DNA of 64,000 nucleotides from Larix kaempferi. Lineage: Eukaryota; Streptophyta; Pinopsida; Pinales; Pinaceae. Below the pieces are notes generated by a model. That model did not search any database and had not been told where the DNA came from. It saw nothing but the letters and a program-made list of their open reading frames with translations. Where the stretch lies: NCBI GenBank assembly GCA_027924585.1, contig BSBM01000361.1, positions 63,207,501 through 63,271,500 of the forward strand. Reading direction: 5' to 3'. The position numbers and the translations under genes were made by a program. Of this stretch, positions 13,142 to 24,429 are shown piece by piece. Positions within the stretch are counted from its first letter, which is position 1. Every line of letters begins with the position of its first letter.

Positions 13142-15218
13142 TGTGTGAGGTCAGAGAATGGTGCTACGATGGCCAAAATACATTATAAATCTCAGAAGTG
13201 GAGTGATGGAGACACAAGTGGAAGGAGAAGCTCACTCATCATAATACAATAATATATCTGAATACATGTCGGTATAGTACAACAATCTGATACAATGGCC
13301 ATGAATATGCAGTACATAATGAATATATGTCATAAGTGACCATAGCCATGATCCCTCTACAGTAAGATGTGGTCTCCTGCTGAAAAGGAAACGACTGGTG
13401 CAAACTGGAGGTACAAACTGCTGATATCTGAAAGGTGATATCTCAGATGTAAGGTCATAATCATAAGTAGCATACTGAATGCCACTATCGCCTGGGGTCT
13501 TCTACACAAATCGTCTACAGTGCAAGTCCCATCAAGTGAATAAAGGAGTTGAAGTCGAACCTGATGTGACATCGTCTGATTACCGGTTAATGATGTATAC
13601 CATTAACAGACGCGAGATAACCCACCAATAATGAAAATGGGCATCAAGGCACAGAGTACAATCATCAAAGTGTGAATAGATGTGGTGAATTCGAACACTA
13701 AGATGAATCCATTGATCAAGGGACATTGATGTATTCCCAAAATTGTCGATGGTGAGAGAACCTACCACTAATGACTGCAAGTCTCAAGGTACTCAACCAA
13801 ACTCTAAGCCTCAAGTTCTGGAATAAATGGGTTGAAGTCGATGGAACGAGACTCGCTGGAAGGAGGGAATTAAGGCATCCCCCATCAACCAGCACGAGGT
13901 ACCAGCTACGCTGAAAGATTTGGAAGAACTCAGGTGAAACGGACTGACCCAATCAGGATGGTCAACATGCAATAGTCAAGAGATCTGAGGAGTGGCTGAC
14001 TCTGGCTTCAGGACTTCCTTTGAACAAGAGCATGAGCAGATGGATAGACTCAGGCAGCATAGACTCGATATAGACTGTGTGATGTAGGAGGCATCAAAAA
14101 AGGGCTCCATAATGTCTGGAAGCTTAACCAATCGGTGGAGTAAATTGAGAAACAAGTACAGCTCCTAAGGTCCAACTATAGTCCCGACTCATAATGTATG
14201 GAGTGGAATGAATGCTCTGTTCAAAGGCGATGCAACAGCTTCCAACAAGAAATAATAACCATAATCCCGTCCGACTTTTTGGAATATTTGATTTTTTTGT
14301 CTTTTTCATATTTGGGAAAGCTTGAAAAATAATAAAATTGCTTATAGTACAACAACGGAGGGAACGAGTGCCAAATAGCGAGCAGACTAGTTCCAAGCAG
14401 TGGAACATGCCTATGATCAATGCAAGGAAGCATGTGCAGGATGTGGAAATTTGAGGGGTGTTCCCTCGGGGTCAATAGGTCATCAAATTGCAAAGGGAAA
14501 ATGGACGCTTTGCAGGGCTCGACAGGGAAAAGTGCTCAGGCACCAGGCTAACAACTGAGTAAGCGGGAGCGGCACAAGGCTCAAGCGATAAGCAGGATGA
14601 TGCAATGCAATCACAACATGATATAAATGGGGAGTCCTTTTTCGTAAAGTTAGTCTCCTCACCCGAAAAGGTGTAAAACAATGAGAGAAGAACTCTTCTA
14701 GCCACGTATGACTAGAGTATACATTTTTCATAATTAATCCACAAAGGTCCAGAAAAGGGGTAAACTTATAACTAAGTGAATGTCGCTTCAAATCCTTTAA
14801 CGAGTCTAAAATGAAAAGTATACTCGGCAATCTTGTTTGATTTGAAAAAGTCTAACAAGGGCTTAAAAATACTTTATAAAAATATTTTCCGTAAAGGTTT
14901 AACGAGCCCGAAAAAAGTAAACTCGTGACCTCCTTACTGTTTTTAACGAGCTCAAAGGAGAGATGGAAGAATGCTCGTAATGGGGGCAGATGAGTGTCAG
15001 GGACATGCGAGACTAGTTCCAAGTGCATGGAACAAAGCTATGCATAATGCAAGGAACATGAGCAAGATAAGGACACTCAGGGGTTGTCTACGAAATCGGA
15101 TGGCAAAAGGTTCAAATGCATCATAACAATGGGTAGGCATAAACCTATATTCCAGGTTTCGAATATGCCTGCCACGACCGAAGCAAATGTCGAAAAGGAC
15201 TAGTAAACAAGTATAAGT
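13142..15218 (-). other. Non-coding 3' part of the LTR element (pol missing)
   Basis: About 2.1 kb lies between the linker and the 3' LTR where RT, RNase H and integrase would be expected. I find no YxDD-type block, no HHCC motif and no DDE block. A degenerate direct repeat (14385-14470 and 15010-15090) and recurring TAACGAG motifs near 14800-14950 are the only structure seen. Confidence 0.6.
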
Positions 15219-16151
15219 CTAGCGAAGAATCCTATCTCCAAGAAACATAAGTACCAAGATCATCTCTAAAACGTACGTCAAGAAAAATCTGATACAAGTC
15301 ACTGCGGTAGAAACATTTTCAACTTCACTATTGTTAACCTCATACAACATGCAGGTAGAGCTAACCACTGAAGGTTCCATAGTACCAATACTCGAGGGAT
15401 CAAAATGATCATCTTCAAAATGAAGAGCAAAGCTGAAGCATGTGAAAGAATCTGCACGAGCAAATTCATCATCACGGGAGTTGGAAATTCTAGAAATAGA
15501 ATCAAACTCTTCAGGAACACCGATTTGCGGATCTATAAGAGAGCTCAAAGACTCATCAGACTCAAACGTCAAACCAGGGCTGGACGGAACTGTGACTGGA
15601 TCAAAATCCAAATGAACGGCAGATTGTATTATAGGCTCATCTCATTCAATAAGACTGAGGGTGGGAAAGGAATGAGATCTATGATAGAAATCCTCCCAAG
15701 GCTCGTCATTACCATGCATGGACTCGACAAAATATTCATCCGAAGGTAGAGTACCATCAAGGCATTTGTGTGAACAAGATGGGTTGACTTCCTGTGCGGG
15801 CAGCATAATGGGACCTTCCTCTACTGTCCATGAAGAAGAGAGATCCGAATCTGCAACGGCTTGTTGAATATCATGAGAAGCAAGCTCTGCTGCAAACAAG
15901 GGCATATCCATCCCAATGTGTGAAACGTCTCCAGACGGGGAACTCATGGAAGGTAGATTCCATGGGTCACTGAAATACGATGTCCGGAAAGGTACATGAT
16001 TTAACGAGGAAGGAGCATCATTGAAGATGGTTCCTACAAAGGAGATCGGTGCAGGGAAGTCGAAAGATCCCATCAAAGAAGGGTAAAATCCTACACCAAT
16101 GTTCTCAGTTGCCAACTGAGAATATTTGACTTGGGGAACAATAGTTCCCAT
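15219..16151 (-). pseudogene. Post-protease linker region
   Basis: Frames 16151-15642 and 15611-15219 share one phase and are separated by a single stop. The acidic, Ser/Pro-rich sequence includes SLMGSFDFPAP, VPFRTSYFSDPWNLPS, SHKCLDGTLPSDE and EPWEDFYHRSHSFP. I judge it to be the spacer that links protease to RT in related gypsy polyproteins. Here it simply runs out, with no RT after it. No catalytic motif is visible. Confidence 0.55.
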
Positions 16152-16188
16152 GGATGTTGTGGAATTGGGGCTAATAAAATCTAGCTAA

Positions 16189-16857
16189 TCAACTGTCACA
16201 ATCTTGCCTTCGTGTGGAAAGAAAATAACTCTGAATACAGTAGACACGACCGCTTTCATAGCGTACATCCAATTCCAACCCAGGAGAAGGTTGAGTCGAT
16301 GGGTGCATCAACCACCTCGACTTCAATAGGCACAGGTTTTCCTCCCAAGCGGACAACAAGGGAAGGGATAATCCCATGCGGTTTAAATGATTGACCATCA
16401 AATGCAGTGAGCATGGTCCTAGATGTGAGTAGGGGAGGAGAGCCAAGAACTTTCCAACAAGCTAAAGACATCACTGACGTAGAAGCACCTTCGTCAACCA
16501 CCGTTCTCTTGACAAAATTCTGAAGGCACTCCACATGGATTTGAAAAGCCACGTGGTAAGGTAAGCGAGGTTGATTATCAGTAGTGTCAAACTTGATAAG
16601 GTTGGACTCCCCCCATTCTGAACTCCTAAAGCACTAAAAAGGGCATGCCTTTGAGAAGGACATGCCTGTAAAACTTCAAGAGCCGACATGGCACACGGAG
16701 TTTGGCCCAAATATTCTACAATGGAGTAGTTCTGGGCGGCTCGAGCATTAGGGTTATGCGTAGAGTGCTTGTGAACACCTTTCGGTATCCGTGACATAAT
16801 AGAAGGCTTCTCGATATGCAAGGAATTATCAGGAGGAGGGGGAGGCTCATTCCCCAT
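16189..16857 (-). pseudogene. Ty3/gypsy-type aspartic protease with N-terminal linker
   Basis: The segment 16857-16600 reads as a gag-protease linker (YSIVEYLGQTPCAMSALEVL), and after a frameshift 16552-16256 gives the protease. The active-site block is TVVDEGASTSVMSLACWK, with Asp-Glu-Gly in place of Asp-Ser/Thr-Gly. VEVEVVDAPIDSTFSWVG corresponds to the C-terminal substrate-pocket region. A second frameshift leads to YAMKAVVSTVFRVIF and a PHEGKIVT block. The enzyme would cut the Gag polyprotein. Frameshifts on both sides of the core make it a pseudogene. Whether Asp-Glu-Gly was ever active is unclear. Confidence 0.75.
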
Positions 16858-18289
16858 ATTAGGTTGTGGTGCACCATAATCGCGTTAACGAGTAGCAACA
16901 CTAACCTCTGATTGGACCATATTCACGCATCCAGAGCCACTAGTATTGGAAGAAGACGTTTCATTCTCATTAGGTCCATAACTAGTAGAGGGAGCATGCG
17001 AAGCCAAGATGGTCTTCCCTTGCAAGGTAATTTCACCTTACACCTAGGTTTACGATCCTCTCCAGCATTTCCGCCTTCCCGAGGAGGGTTGGCATTCTCC
17101 TTACGAGGGGTATTGCGATTACTATTATTGTTCCCATTGTTTCCACCCTTACGGTTTTTTCTCCACTTCTTCTTACCACCAAGCTGCTGGTTACCGGATG
17201 GGTTCATCGATTGCATAATGTGTACATCGGACGATGGGGTGGAAGTGGAAAAGGTGGGAACCTGTCCAGGAGTAGACTGGTTAAGCGACAAATTTTGCAT
17301 TTGATTAGCCACCAAATCTATAGGACGAGTACTTGCGGATCCCACAATGCCATCGGCATGCGGTCCAGGAACTGACTTGGGCTCATGTCATGTTCGCGAT
17401 GCGTCAGGAATAATGTCATACAAAATGCCAGACTGAGAGTATAGTAAATCTAACTGCTGTACTTTTAAGATGGCTTGTTCCTCAGTCACAATGCCGAACA
17501 TCGAAACATCCTTAGCAATATATGGAAGTAAAGACTTGAGGAACCATTCCAACAGAAACTCTGGAGGAATGTTGGCTTTCACTAATCTCTTCCATCGACG
17601 CCACTCTTGAACGTGGTCAAAAATATGTGTGGCCTTATTCTGACGGAAGGTAGACAAAATTTCAGTACCAGTATCGTAACGAACCGACAACTAGAAATGG
17701 TCCAAGAAAACCAAAGAAATCTCATTGAAACCCCTATAAGTGCCCCCAGGCAACTCAACATACCACTTCGCGGCTACCCCCGTGAGGGTGCATTGAAATA
17801 GTCGTAATCGAACGGAGTCATGATTTAACGAGTTGGACGAGCACCAAAGGTGAAAGGTAGTGACATGGTCACTCGGATCCTCACCACTCTTCCCCTCAAA
17901 CTTAGGAATGTCCGAAGGGAGCTTAGTAGGGACCGGAGGCCAATTAGGATCGTGACACACTGGATCATTCATGAGCTTCGAAAGATCCGGAAGATTCAAA
18001 CATGCAAGGAATGGGAGCTGCGACTAGAAAGCTTGATTATAAGCACCCATAAAAGGTTGGTTGTACGGAACCGAATTATAAGATGGACCATAAGCTTGAC
18101 CATGACCAGGAAAATGCTGGCCTGACTGACCATAGGCTTGACCATGGCCATAAGGTTGAGAACCTCCTCCGACCTGACCCGTGTGAGGATAAGCAGACAT
18201 ATATGCGTTTGGAGCACCATATTGAGGTGGGTTGTACTGATGGCCAGCACCGACTGTATTGTAGTAAGGGTTGCCACCATAATTATGGG

Positions 18290-18550
18290 GCATATATGTA
18301 CTATTCGTAGCAGGAACCTTGTTGTAATGACCCTGATGGTAAGGTATGTTCCCACCCCCTACGTAAGCATTATGAGCAGTCGTGTGGTGACCATAAGCAT
18401 GAGATGTATTCCCAACCCCAACATTAGTGTTACTAGTAGCAGGAATGGTGGCGTTGTGACCATGGGTATGAGGTATATTCCCACCTCCTACCTTAGCATT
18501 ACTAGTAGCGGCAGTGGATGTAAAAGTATGCGGTATATGTCCACCCCCGT
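18290..18550 (-). repeat. Imperfect coding repeats in the gag N-terminal part
   Basis: Three to four degenerate units of roughly 20-25 residues carry the pattern VGGGNIPHT...GHxxxxxATSN. They can be read through this stretch even though it lies between two open segments. The repetition supports gag as one original frame. Confidence 0.6.
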
Positions 18551-18975
18551 GGTTGGGAGGAGCGTTAACATTCGTGAAAGTGGTCCTGGGTTAACGGATA
18601 ATGGCATGTGTATTAGGTTGTGGATGGTGAGTCGTGTTGCGAACAGTGTTCCTATTGGGTTGGGTAGCCCTATGAAGCGTCCGTCTTCCAACATTTGCAT
18701 TGTTAAGAGGAACGTGACTGGTCCCCATACTATGTGTGTGAGTGGAAAAAGTGGTGCCCCCGGCGAGGGTATTGCCCCCAGTGGGTGCAGTGTGGCTAAC
18801 ACCATGACTAGTGCCAACATAACTACCAAAAGCAGTGAAAGGATCAATTGTGGTGTAACCAGGCATACCAAAAGAGAACGTGGTAGGGTTGATCGTAGGG
18901 CCTGTGTCATCATGTAACTCTGGCATCCCATATAAATAATTATGTGGAAACGAAGGATCGAATGGGTCGTCCTCA

Positions 18976-19053
18976 GGTCGATCTGGACCAAACAAACTAG
19001 GTTGAGTCTCGGGTGGATCTGGACCAAACAAACTAGGTTGGGTCTCAAGTGGA
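18976..19053 (-). repeat. 39-bp coding duplication near the gag start
   Basis: Two adjacent 39-bp units encode ETQPSLFGPD-type blocks. The duplication keeps frame. Confidence 0.7.
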
Positions 19054-19259
19054 TCACCCCCCCACACCTCTCGAGGGGTAGGGGTGTCTGAAGTGTGTTC
19101 GACTCTACCCGATGGACTAGTAGGGATTTCTCCCATGCCAGAATGTGCAGTCATGACGTCGATAATGTATGTCTTGTAAGAATCCAAAGAATCAGAGGGA
19201 TCCCACCAGCGTCCCTTCTTGACACGGCGTGAAAGCTCAGCAGCTGGTAAACCATCCAA

Positions 19260-20880
19260 CCGACGAGATCAACGAAGAGAAGGACTCCACGCCACGATAT
19301 CTTCGGAGAGACTATAAAATCAAAACGTCCCCTAACGTCCAAACTATCGATCAAAAATAGAAAATCAAGAGCGCACACCTAGAGAAACTACAACCAAGAG
19401 CATACAAACAGAGTGGCTAAATGAGCTCCCGACACTAGAGCTAGTATGTCTCACCTAGGAGAGGCTTGAGACTCCCAAACTGTAACCGGAGGTAACAGAA
19501 TCAGTTATAAAGGTTCCCAGGATTCACTGCGTGCATAGGGTCAAGTCCCTATACAACGGCAACTGTGTTGTCCAACCCCTATCTGACTCAAGATACAAAC
19601 AACATAACCACTGCAAGCACCCTATGAGATACCTAGGTAAGGTAACTATGGTCACCGCAATATAACCAATGCTCAGGGGGACAGTCATAGGTGGGATCCG
19701 TCGTATGGGTAGGGTAGCTAAGCCTGAAGCGCAAGAGGACGAACCTCTGGTACCCCCAGATACGAACAAATCCTGGAAATATCTCCCACGTTCAGCCGAT
19801 ATTGGAGGTCTATCTCCACAACTAACCTACTGTGACCTCGTGCTTAGCTCTGGTCTAGAGCTTCCTGAGAACATCAATGTATACCATGGATTTCACCACT
19901 CCCTGGCCAGACACATAATGTTTCGTCTAGTATTCTTGGATTGTTTACTCACAATGATCTATTCCAAGACTCTAAACCTATGCTAGTTGGTGTACCCTAT
20001 AAATAAAATCGTTCTAATCAATTTTAAGATTAAGCGTTAATTTTAATGCCTATGGTTACTCAAAGGATATGGTCGTGAAACTAGTGATGTATATGACTCA
20101 ATAGTATGCAAAATCGTCAAACTCTAGACTCATCTATCCAATAAAAACAATGCCACTAGAATGAGAGTCAATCCAACGGTTTCGAAATAAAAATGCAACT
20201 CTTTTATATTTTCCAATGCACAAGCAAAACCTAAATGAAAGCAGCAAACACTCATTGCAAAATGTAGTACATAAAAGTATATAAAAAAAATTGTATTTTC
20301 ACTTATAAGCAAAAGGAAAATGCAAGACTATTATTTTTTGTATTTTTCAATATAATGAAATGAAAAATGCAAGCAAAATCTCACTATTCAGTTACATAAA
20401 TGCAAGGGAGATCACTCCGAAAACCTAGCAGATCCCAAACAGTAAGACTAAGCCAAGGTAATGAGCTAAAAAGTCAAAAATGGGTATAAACCAACAAGGC
20501 TCACAACCAAGAGAAAGGAAACAATTGGGAACAAGGCCAAAGAAGACTCAGGAACAGTTAAAGCCAACCCAGCAACAACCAAATGCAATAAACCAATCAC
20601 CCTTGGAGTTGTACGCTACTGTCGAAGGAATACCTGCGGGTACCCACGGGCTATAGTGCAGATAGAAGTGGGTAGACGCGGGCAGAACTAGGCTCACCCG
20701 CGTACAGGGAAAAGCAAATGAGCAGAAAAAGAGTCCAATGGCTCAGAAAAAGAAAAAAAAGAAGAAAAAAAAAGATGTTTTCTAGTGAGTATCCTAACGG
20801 CCAATCAATGACACAGAGACTCGACACACAACAAATCTAAACAAGGACTAAAGCCTAAAATTCCCCCAAAATGGATGTTC
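19260..20880 (-). other. Leader between primer binding site and gag
   Basis: About 1.6 kb without a convincing frame. It contains a stretch at about 20630-20710 that resembles the GC-rich motif of the element's own LTR. Confidence 0.5.
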
Positions 20881-20898
20881 TCCCCAGCGAAGTCGCCA
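20881..20898 (-). other. Primer binding site
   Basis: On the minus strand the bases 4 nt inside the 5' LTR read TGGCGACTTCGCTGGGGA. It starts with TGG, as expected for pairing with a tRNA 3' CCA end. The exact tRNA was not determined. Confidence 0.75.
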
Positions 20899-20902
20899 TT
20901 TC

Positions 20903-21830
20903 TGTGTTGGAGAAAACTTCCTATGGCTTGGGGTAGACCACAACAGACAGCTGACTACCAGAAATAAACTCAATTCTCAAAGCTATGCTATATAAATGAC
21001 AATGCTAAGATAATGAAGAATATAACCAACCTCGATCCAAACGTTTGATGTAGATCCGCGTTGGAGCTTTCAACTCGTACACTTGAACCTGCAAATTAGT
21101 CTTGACAACCAATATACAACAAGTGCATATAACATATAAACGACATTAACATCATCAATAGCAATGGTCCATGATATTATAAGTAAATGCAACCCAATGT
21201 AATATAAACAACATTCACAACATTAATGGACGAGAATATGAGTATTTCTATTAATGAATAACAAGAAGTACAATGTGATACGACCTCTTGTCGGCAACCA
21301 ATCTGAACCAAGAATTGGGTCTCTCCACTTGTGCCTCCACCACTTCAATCCTCCATGCAATGGCAAACTCAAACTATGATAGGAGTTTGGAAGGTGAACA
21401 TAAGAGGTTCACCACAACAAGGATCAATGAGTGTAGACTCAAGATGCGGCAAAAATCCACTAGAGTTATCTTGCTCTCTCTTTCTCCTCCCTTCCATATT
21501 CCATATGTGCTCAATATATAGTCCTCCCAAAGGTAAGTGAAAGGACACATCGAGGTGTTTCGGGAAAAATGGAGGGCCAAAGGTCACCCTAAGACCGCTT
21601 TTTGGAAGTAAAAAGTAATTAACTAGTGATTTTTACCATTTTACATGCTACCCGCGGGCTATAGTGGTGTAGCTCGCGGGTACGCTGGCTAAAGTGATAC
21701 AGCTAGTGTACAGGGGAAAAAATAGAAAAATAGTGTGTCTGAAGGATATAAAGTGGATCTGAGTCAGTGAAATGGATCCTAAAGGCCAAAGAGTGATGAT
21801 GCTCACAAGGTGGAAAATTACGTTGTAACA
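20903..21830 (-). repeat. 5' LTR
   Basis: This is the right copy and the 5' LTR in element sense. It aligns along its whole length with 12210-13129. It has a short extra A-rich insertion near 21720 and scattered substitutions. Confidence 0.92.
21513..21522 (-). promoter_or_regulatory. Likely TATA box of the 5' LTR
   Basis: On the minus strand this reads ACTATATATT, about 310 bases into the LTR in element sense. The same sequence is conserved at 12821-12830 in the other LTR. Transcription would run leftward into the gag region. Inferred from sequence and position only. Confidence 0.45.
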
Positions 21831-21835
21831 GCTTC

Positions 21836-22268
21836 TCTTGTATATTAAAAAAATTACTTTACATTGTATTGCATTCAAGAGCTACATGATATTTTCCAAT
21901 AGCTTCCTCACCTAACATAGTCTAAAAACCAACATGTCAACTTTCTCCTAAATCTAAACTCAAAGAGTCTACATCTTTCTTGAAGAAATTGAGCCTATCT
22001 ATAATCAATTGTGCTAGCTCAAACTTAAAGGCCCATAATTCTCCTAAATTGAATTATTCAGTGTTAAGCTCCTCATGGAATGTTGCCTTGCATCTCTATT
22101 GCCACAAGAAGGAAATGCATGTTAGGCATGTTGAAATTCTTCAACATGCGGGTAACAATCTCAGTTGGGTTTCTAACCTATCTACTTAGGCAAACATAAT
22201 TTAAATCTCAATCAAACCGGAGAAAATAGCAACAAGTACACAGATATGAAACTCAAATCACATCACTA
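21836..22268. other. Spacer between two retroelement insertions
   Basis: No gene is recognised. The left edge is the target duplication of the large LTR element and the right edge is that of the solo LTR. Confidence 0.5.
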
Positions 22269-22273
22269 TTTAT

Positions 22274-22779
22274 TGTTAGAATATTTTATATTCTTTGGAA
22301 GGTAATAATGTCTTTGTATTATGTCGGAAGATATCCACAATCTTATGTAAAAGAGTAATACATTTATCCCATATTCATTATGGTAAAATATACTCTTGAT
22401 ATTCATTATTATATAAAGAGATGTTATTATGGAGAATTATATTATCCCATATTTAATATGTGAGAGTAATTCCTCCTCATCTCTTAGTATATAATAGAGT
22501 CAAGGGATAGTCACATCACTCATATTGGTGATCATGATCTATACTGTCACAAGTGTTGCTATATTGTGTTTGGGGTTATTGGCATTTCTCTCTGTAAGCT
22601 TGGAGGAGATATTCTGGAGATAATAGAAGACTACCTTCCCGTGGACGTAGCCCAATTGGGTGAACCACGTATATCTGGTGTACTCTTTTCTCTTGTTCTC
22701 TTTATGTTCTTATTTACTGTGATATGTTATTGTTTGCATAGATAGGTAAGCTAGTTTAGTTAGATCCATATATCTGACA
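22274..22779 (+). mobile_element. Solo LTR, Copia type
   Basis: A 506-bp unit begins TGTTAGA and ends TCTGACA, with short inverted ends. It is flanked by a perfect 5-bp target duplication tttat (22269-22273 and 22780-22784). Near its end is a block CCGTGGACGTAG followed by GAACCACG, which is typical of the 3' part of many plant Copia LTRs and sets the plus orientation. A TATA-like run lies near 22490. No internal region remains, so it arose by recombination between two LTRs. Confidence 0.88.
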
Positions 22780-22784
22780 TTTAT

Positions 22785-23816
22785 TACTCTTGAAAACAAG
22801 AAATACATTGAAAGCTTCAAACTCTAGCTTTCAGCCATTGCCTCCTACTCTATTTAATTAATAAAACCGAACCTTTGCCTTTTGTATATCTACATTAAGT
22901 TCAAGCTTTGAGTATTCGTTTTTGTCTATTTAATTACATTATAATTAAACATAAATTCAAATTATTTCTACAAGTCCATCGCACAAAATTTAAGCTCACA
23001 CTTCCCAAGATACCAAGATAGAAAACTTTAGGGTTCCATCAGAATTGAATAAGAAAGCTTTCTCAAAAGAATGTCCTTGAATTCTTGGGACAAATATCAA
23101 AATTTCCTTATTTTAGAATCACCTAGGTAACAAGAATCTCTTTTTTGCATTTGCTCTATATCAGACGATGTTAATAATTAATGGTTAATAAGGGTGCATT
23201 TGCAGTGTTTACCTACTTAGGGAGGAGGGTGTTTTGGTGTTTTAACTAATGCACTCTGCTATATTGTTCTCAATGCCCTTCTTAAGCCTGGAAAACAGTT
23301 TTCTCACTTGTTAGTAGTAGCCTAGTAGGTAAGCTAATAGTGTTATTGATTTGTTAGTTTTTCGTTTGGATGTGCTTCGTCCATTACTTATTCATGTACA
23401 ATGTTATAAATGTCTAAAGTCATTCACCAAAAGGTGGATATTGCTAAGAAAATTTATAACATAATTGAAAAAATCATCAAAGTCTTTGAGTACTCTCAAA
23501 TCAAATCCTTCCCACCCAAGCCATTCTGCACCAGTAGCAAAAATAGGATATCGGTGTGCCACTTTTGATTTATAGGCCACTTTTGAATTTTTATTGCTTG
23601 TCCTGACTCCTACCCGAGTGATTTTAGAGAGACAACAGAAAGGACAATAACAATAGTGTGCTACCTTGTTTTATTTGCATTTCCTTTGTTGATGAACTTT
23701 TTTTATTGAAAAACAGCTTGACTATATTTTTTTGTTTTCCATTGTAATATTTGGAAAAGTTGTCATGTTAATGTCTTACCTCATCGATGTATAATTATAC
23801 AATATATTTTATTTAA
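22785..23816. other. AT-rich spacer
   Basis: About 1 kb with no recognisable gene, paired repeat or RNA structure. Confidence 0.5.
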
Positions 23817-23888
23817 GGGTGGTAGCTCAATGGAAGAGCATCTACCTTACAAGCAGGAGGTTGGTGGTTTCATTCCTCTATGCCTTAT
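23817..23888 (+). tRNA. tRNA-Val(UAC)-like sequence, degenerate
   Basis: Acceptor GGGTGG, D-arm TAGCTCAATGGAAGAGC, anticodon loop CTTACAA (anticodon UAC, valine) and a T-arm GGTGGTTTCATTCC appear in the right order and spacing. The pattern is that of bacterial or organellar tRNA-Val. The 3' acceptor strand and one side of the T-stem do not pair, so it is probably a pseudogene or a tRNA-derived SINE head. Box A-like and box B-like motifs are both present. Confidence 0.5.
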
Positions 23889-23899
23889 CTACAAAAAAC

Positions 23900-24186
23900 A
23901 ATGACTAATTAAATGACCAGTTAACAACAATCAATGACTAAATAAATGACCAATTAACTATACTTAATGAATAACTAAATGACCAGTTAACCGCAATCAA
24001 TGACTAAATAAATGACCAATTAACAACAAGCAATGACTAAATAAATGACCAGTTAACAACAATCAATGACTAAACAAATGACCAGTTAATAGCAATAAAT
24101 GACCAGTTAACAATAATTAATGACTAAAACAACGACTAAATATACAACCAAATTGACCAATCAAAACAACCAATAAATGACTAAAA
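23900..24186. repeat. Minisatellite of ~30-35 bp units
   Basis: Units built from CAATGACTAAATAAATGACC and AGTTAACAA are repeated about eight to nine times with variation. The repeat directly precedes a CACTA-like end and shares its TGACTA motif, so it may be that element's subterminal region. Confidence 0.85.
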
Positions 24187-24320
24187 AATGTTAGTCTCGT
24201 ATTTAGTCACGTTATAAGTGACTTGGCAATAAATGACTGTTCGTCACATGACTAAAGTTAGTCATTTATATGCAAATTTTAGTCGTTTCTTAGCCATATA
24301 TCTCACTTTTTCTATTAGTG
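24187..24320. mobile_element. CACTA-like right terminus with subterminal motifs
   Basis: The stretch is dense in TAGTCA/TGACTA motifs in both orientations and ends CTTTTTCTATTAGTG. On the other strand it therefore starts CACTAATAGAAAAAG, like CACTA (En/Spm) ends. A matching left end was not found in the window. Confidence 0.5.
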
Positions 24321-24429
24321 ATACCAATGAAAGCTGAACCAGCTAATCTAACTTTGCTCCGATACAAAGAACACGAGTCACCATCGATCCACGCCGAAGA
24401 AGTATCAAGAATGTTGGAGAATAAGATCG

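Larger units (their letters stand above)
16923..19259 (-). pseudogene. gag polyprotein, one frame with scattered stops
   Basis: Open pieces at 19259-18591, 18293-18024, 17999-17691, 17690-17388 and 17345-16923 all share one frame, and the sequence between them also reads sensibly. The N-terminal part is rich in Gly, Pro, Thr, Asn and His with internal repeats. The core is a Retrotrans_gag domain: VAAKWYVELPGGTYRGFNEI, LVFLDHF, then ATHIFDHVQEWRRWKRLV. The C-terminal part is basic (GGKKKWRKNRKGG). A zinc knuckle expected near PCK is eroded by a frameshift. The protein would form the particle shell and bind element RNA. Stops make this copy inactive. Confidence 0.8.
12210..21830 (-). mobile_element. 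Complete LTR retrotransposon with gag and protease only
   Basis: Two LTRs of 920 and 928 bp bound a 9.6-kb element. A perfect 5-bp target duplication (gcttc) lies at 12205-12209 and 21831-21835. LTR ends on the plus strand are TGTGTTGG and GTAACA, so both begin TG and end CA. A primer binding site left of the right LTR and a purine tract right of the left LTR show that it reads on the minus strand. Gag and a Ty3/gypsy-type protease are recognisable, but no RT, RNase H or integrase follows, so it is non-autonomous (compare TR-GAG and LARD elements). In the first ~250 LTR bases I count 11 mismatches between copies, so the insertion is not recent. Confidence 0.92.

Noticed and set aside
18138-18917. 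259-codon plus-strand frame
   Set aside because: It is the opposite strand of the repetitive gag N-terminal coding region.
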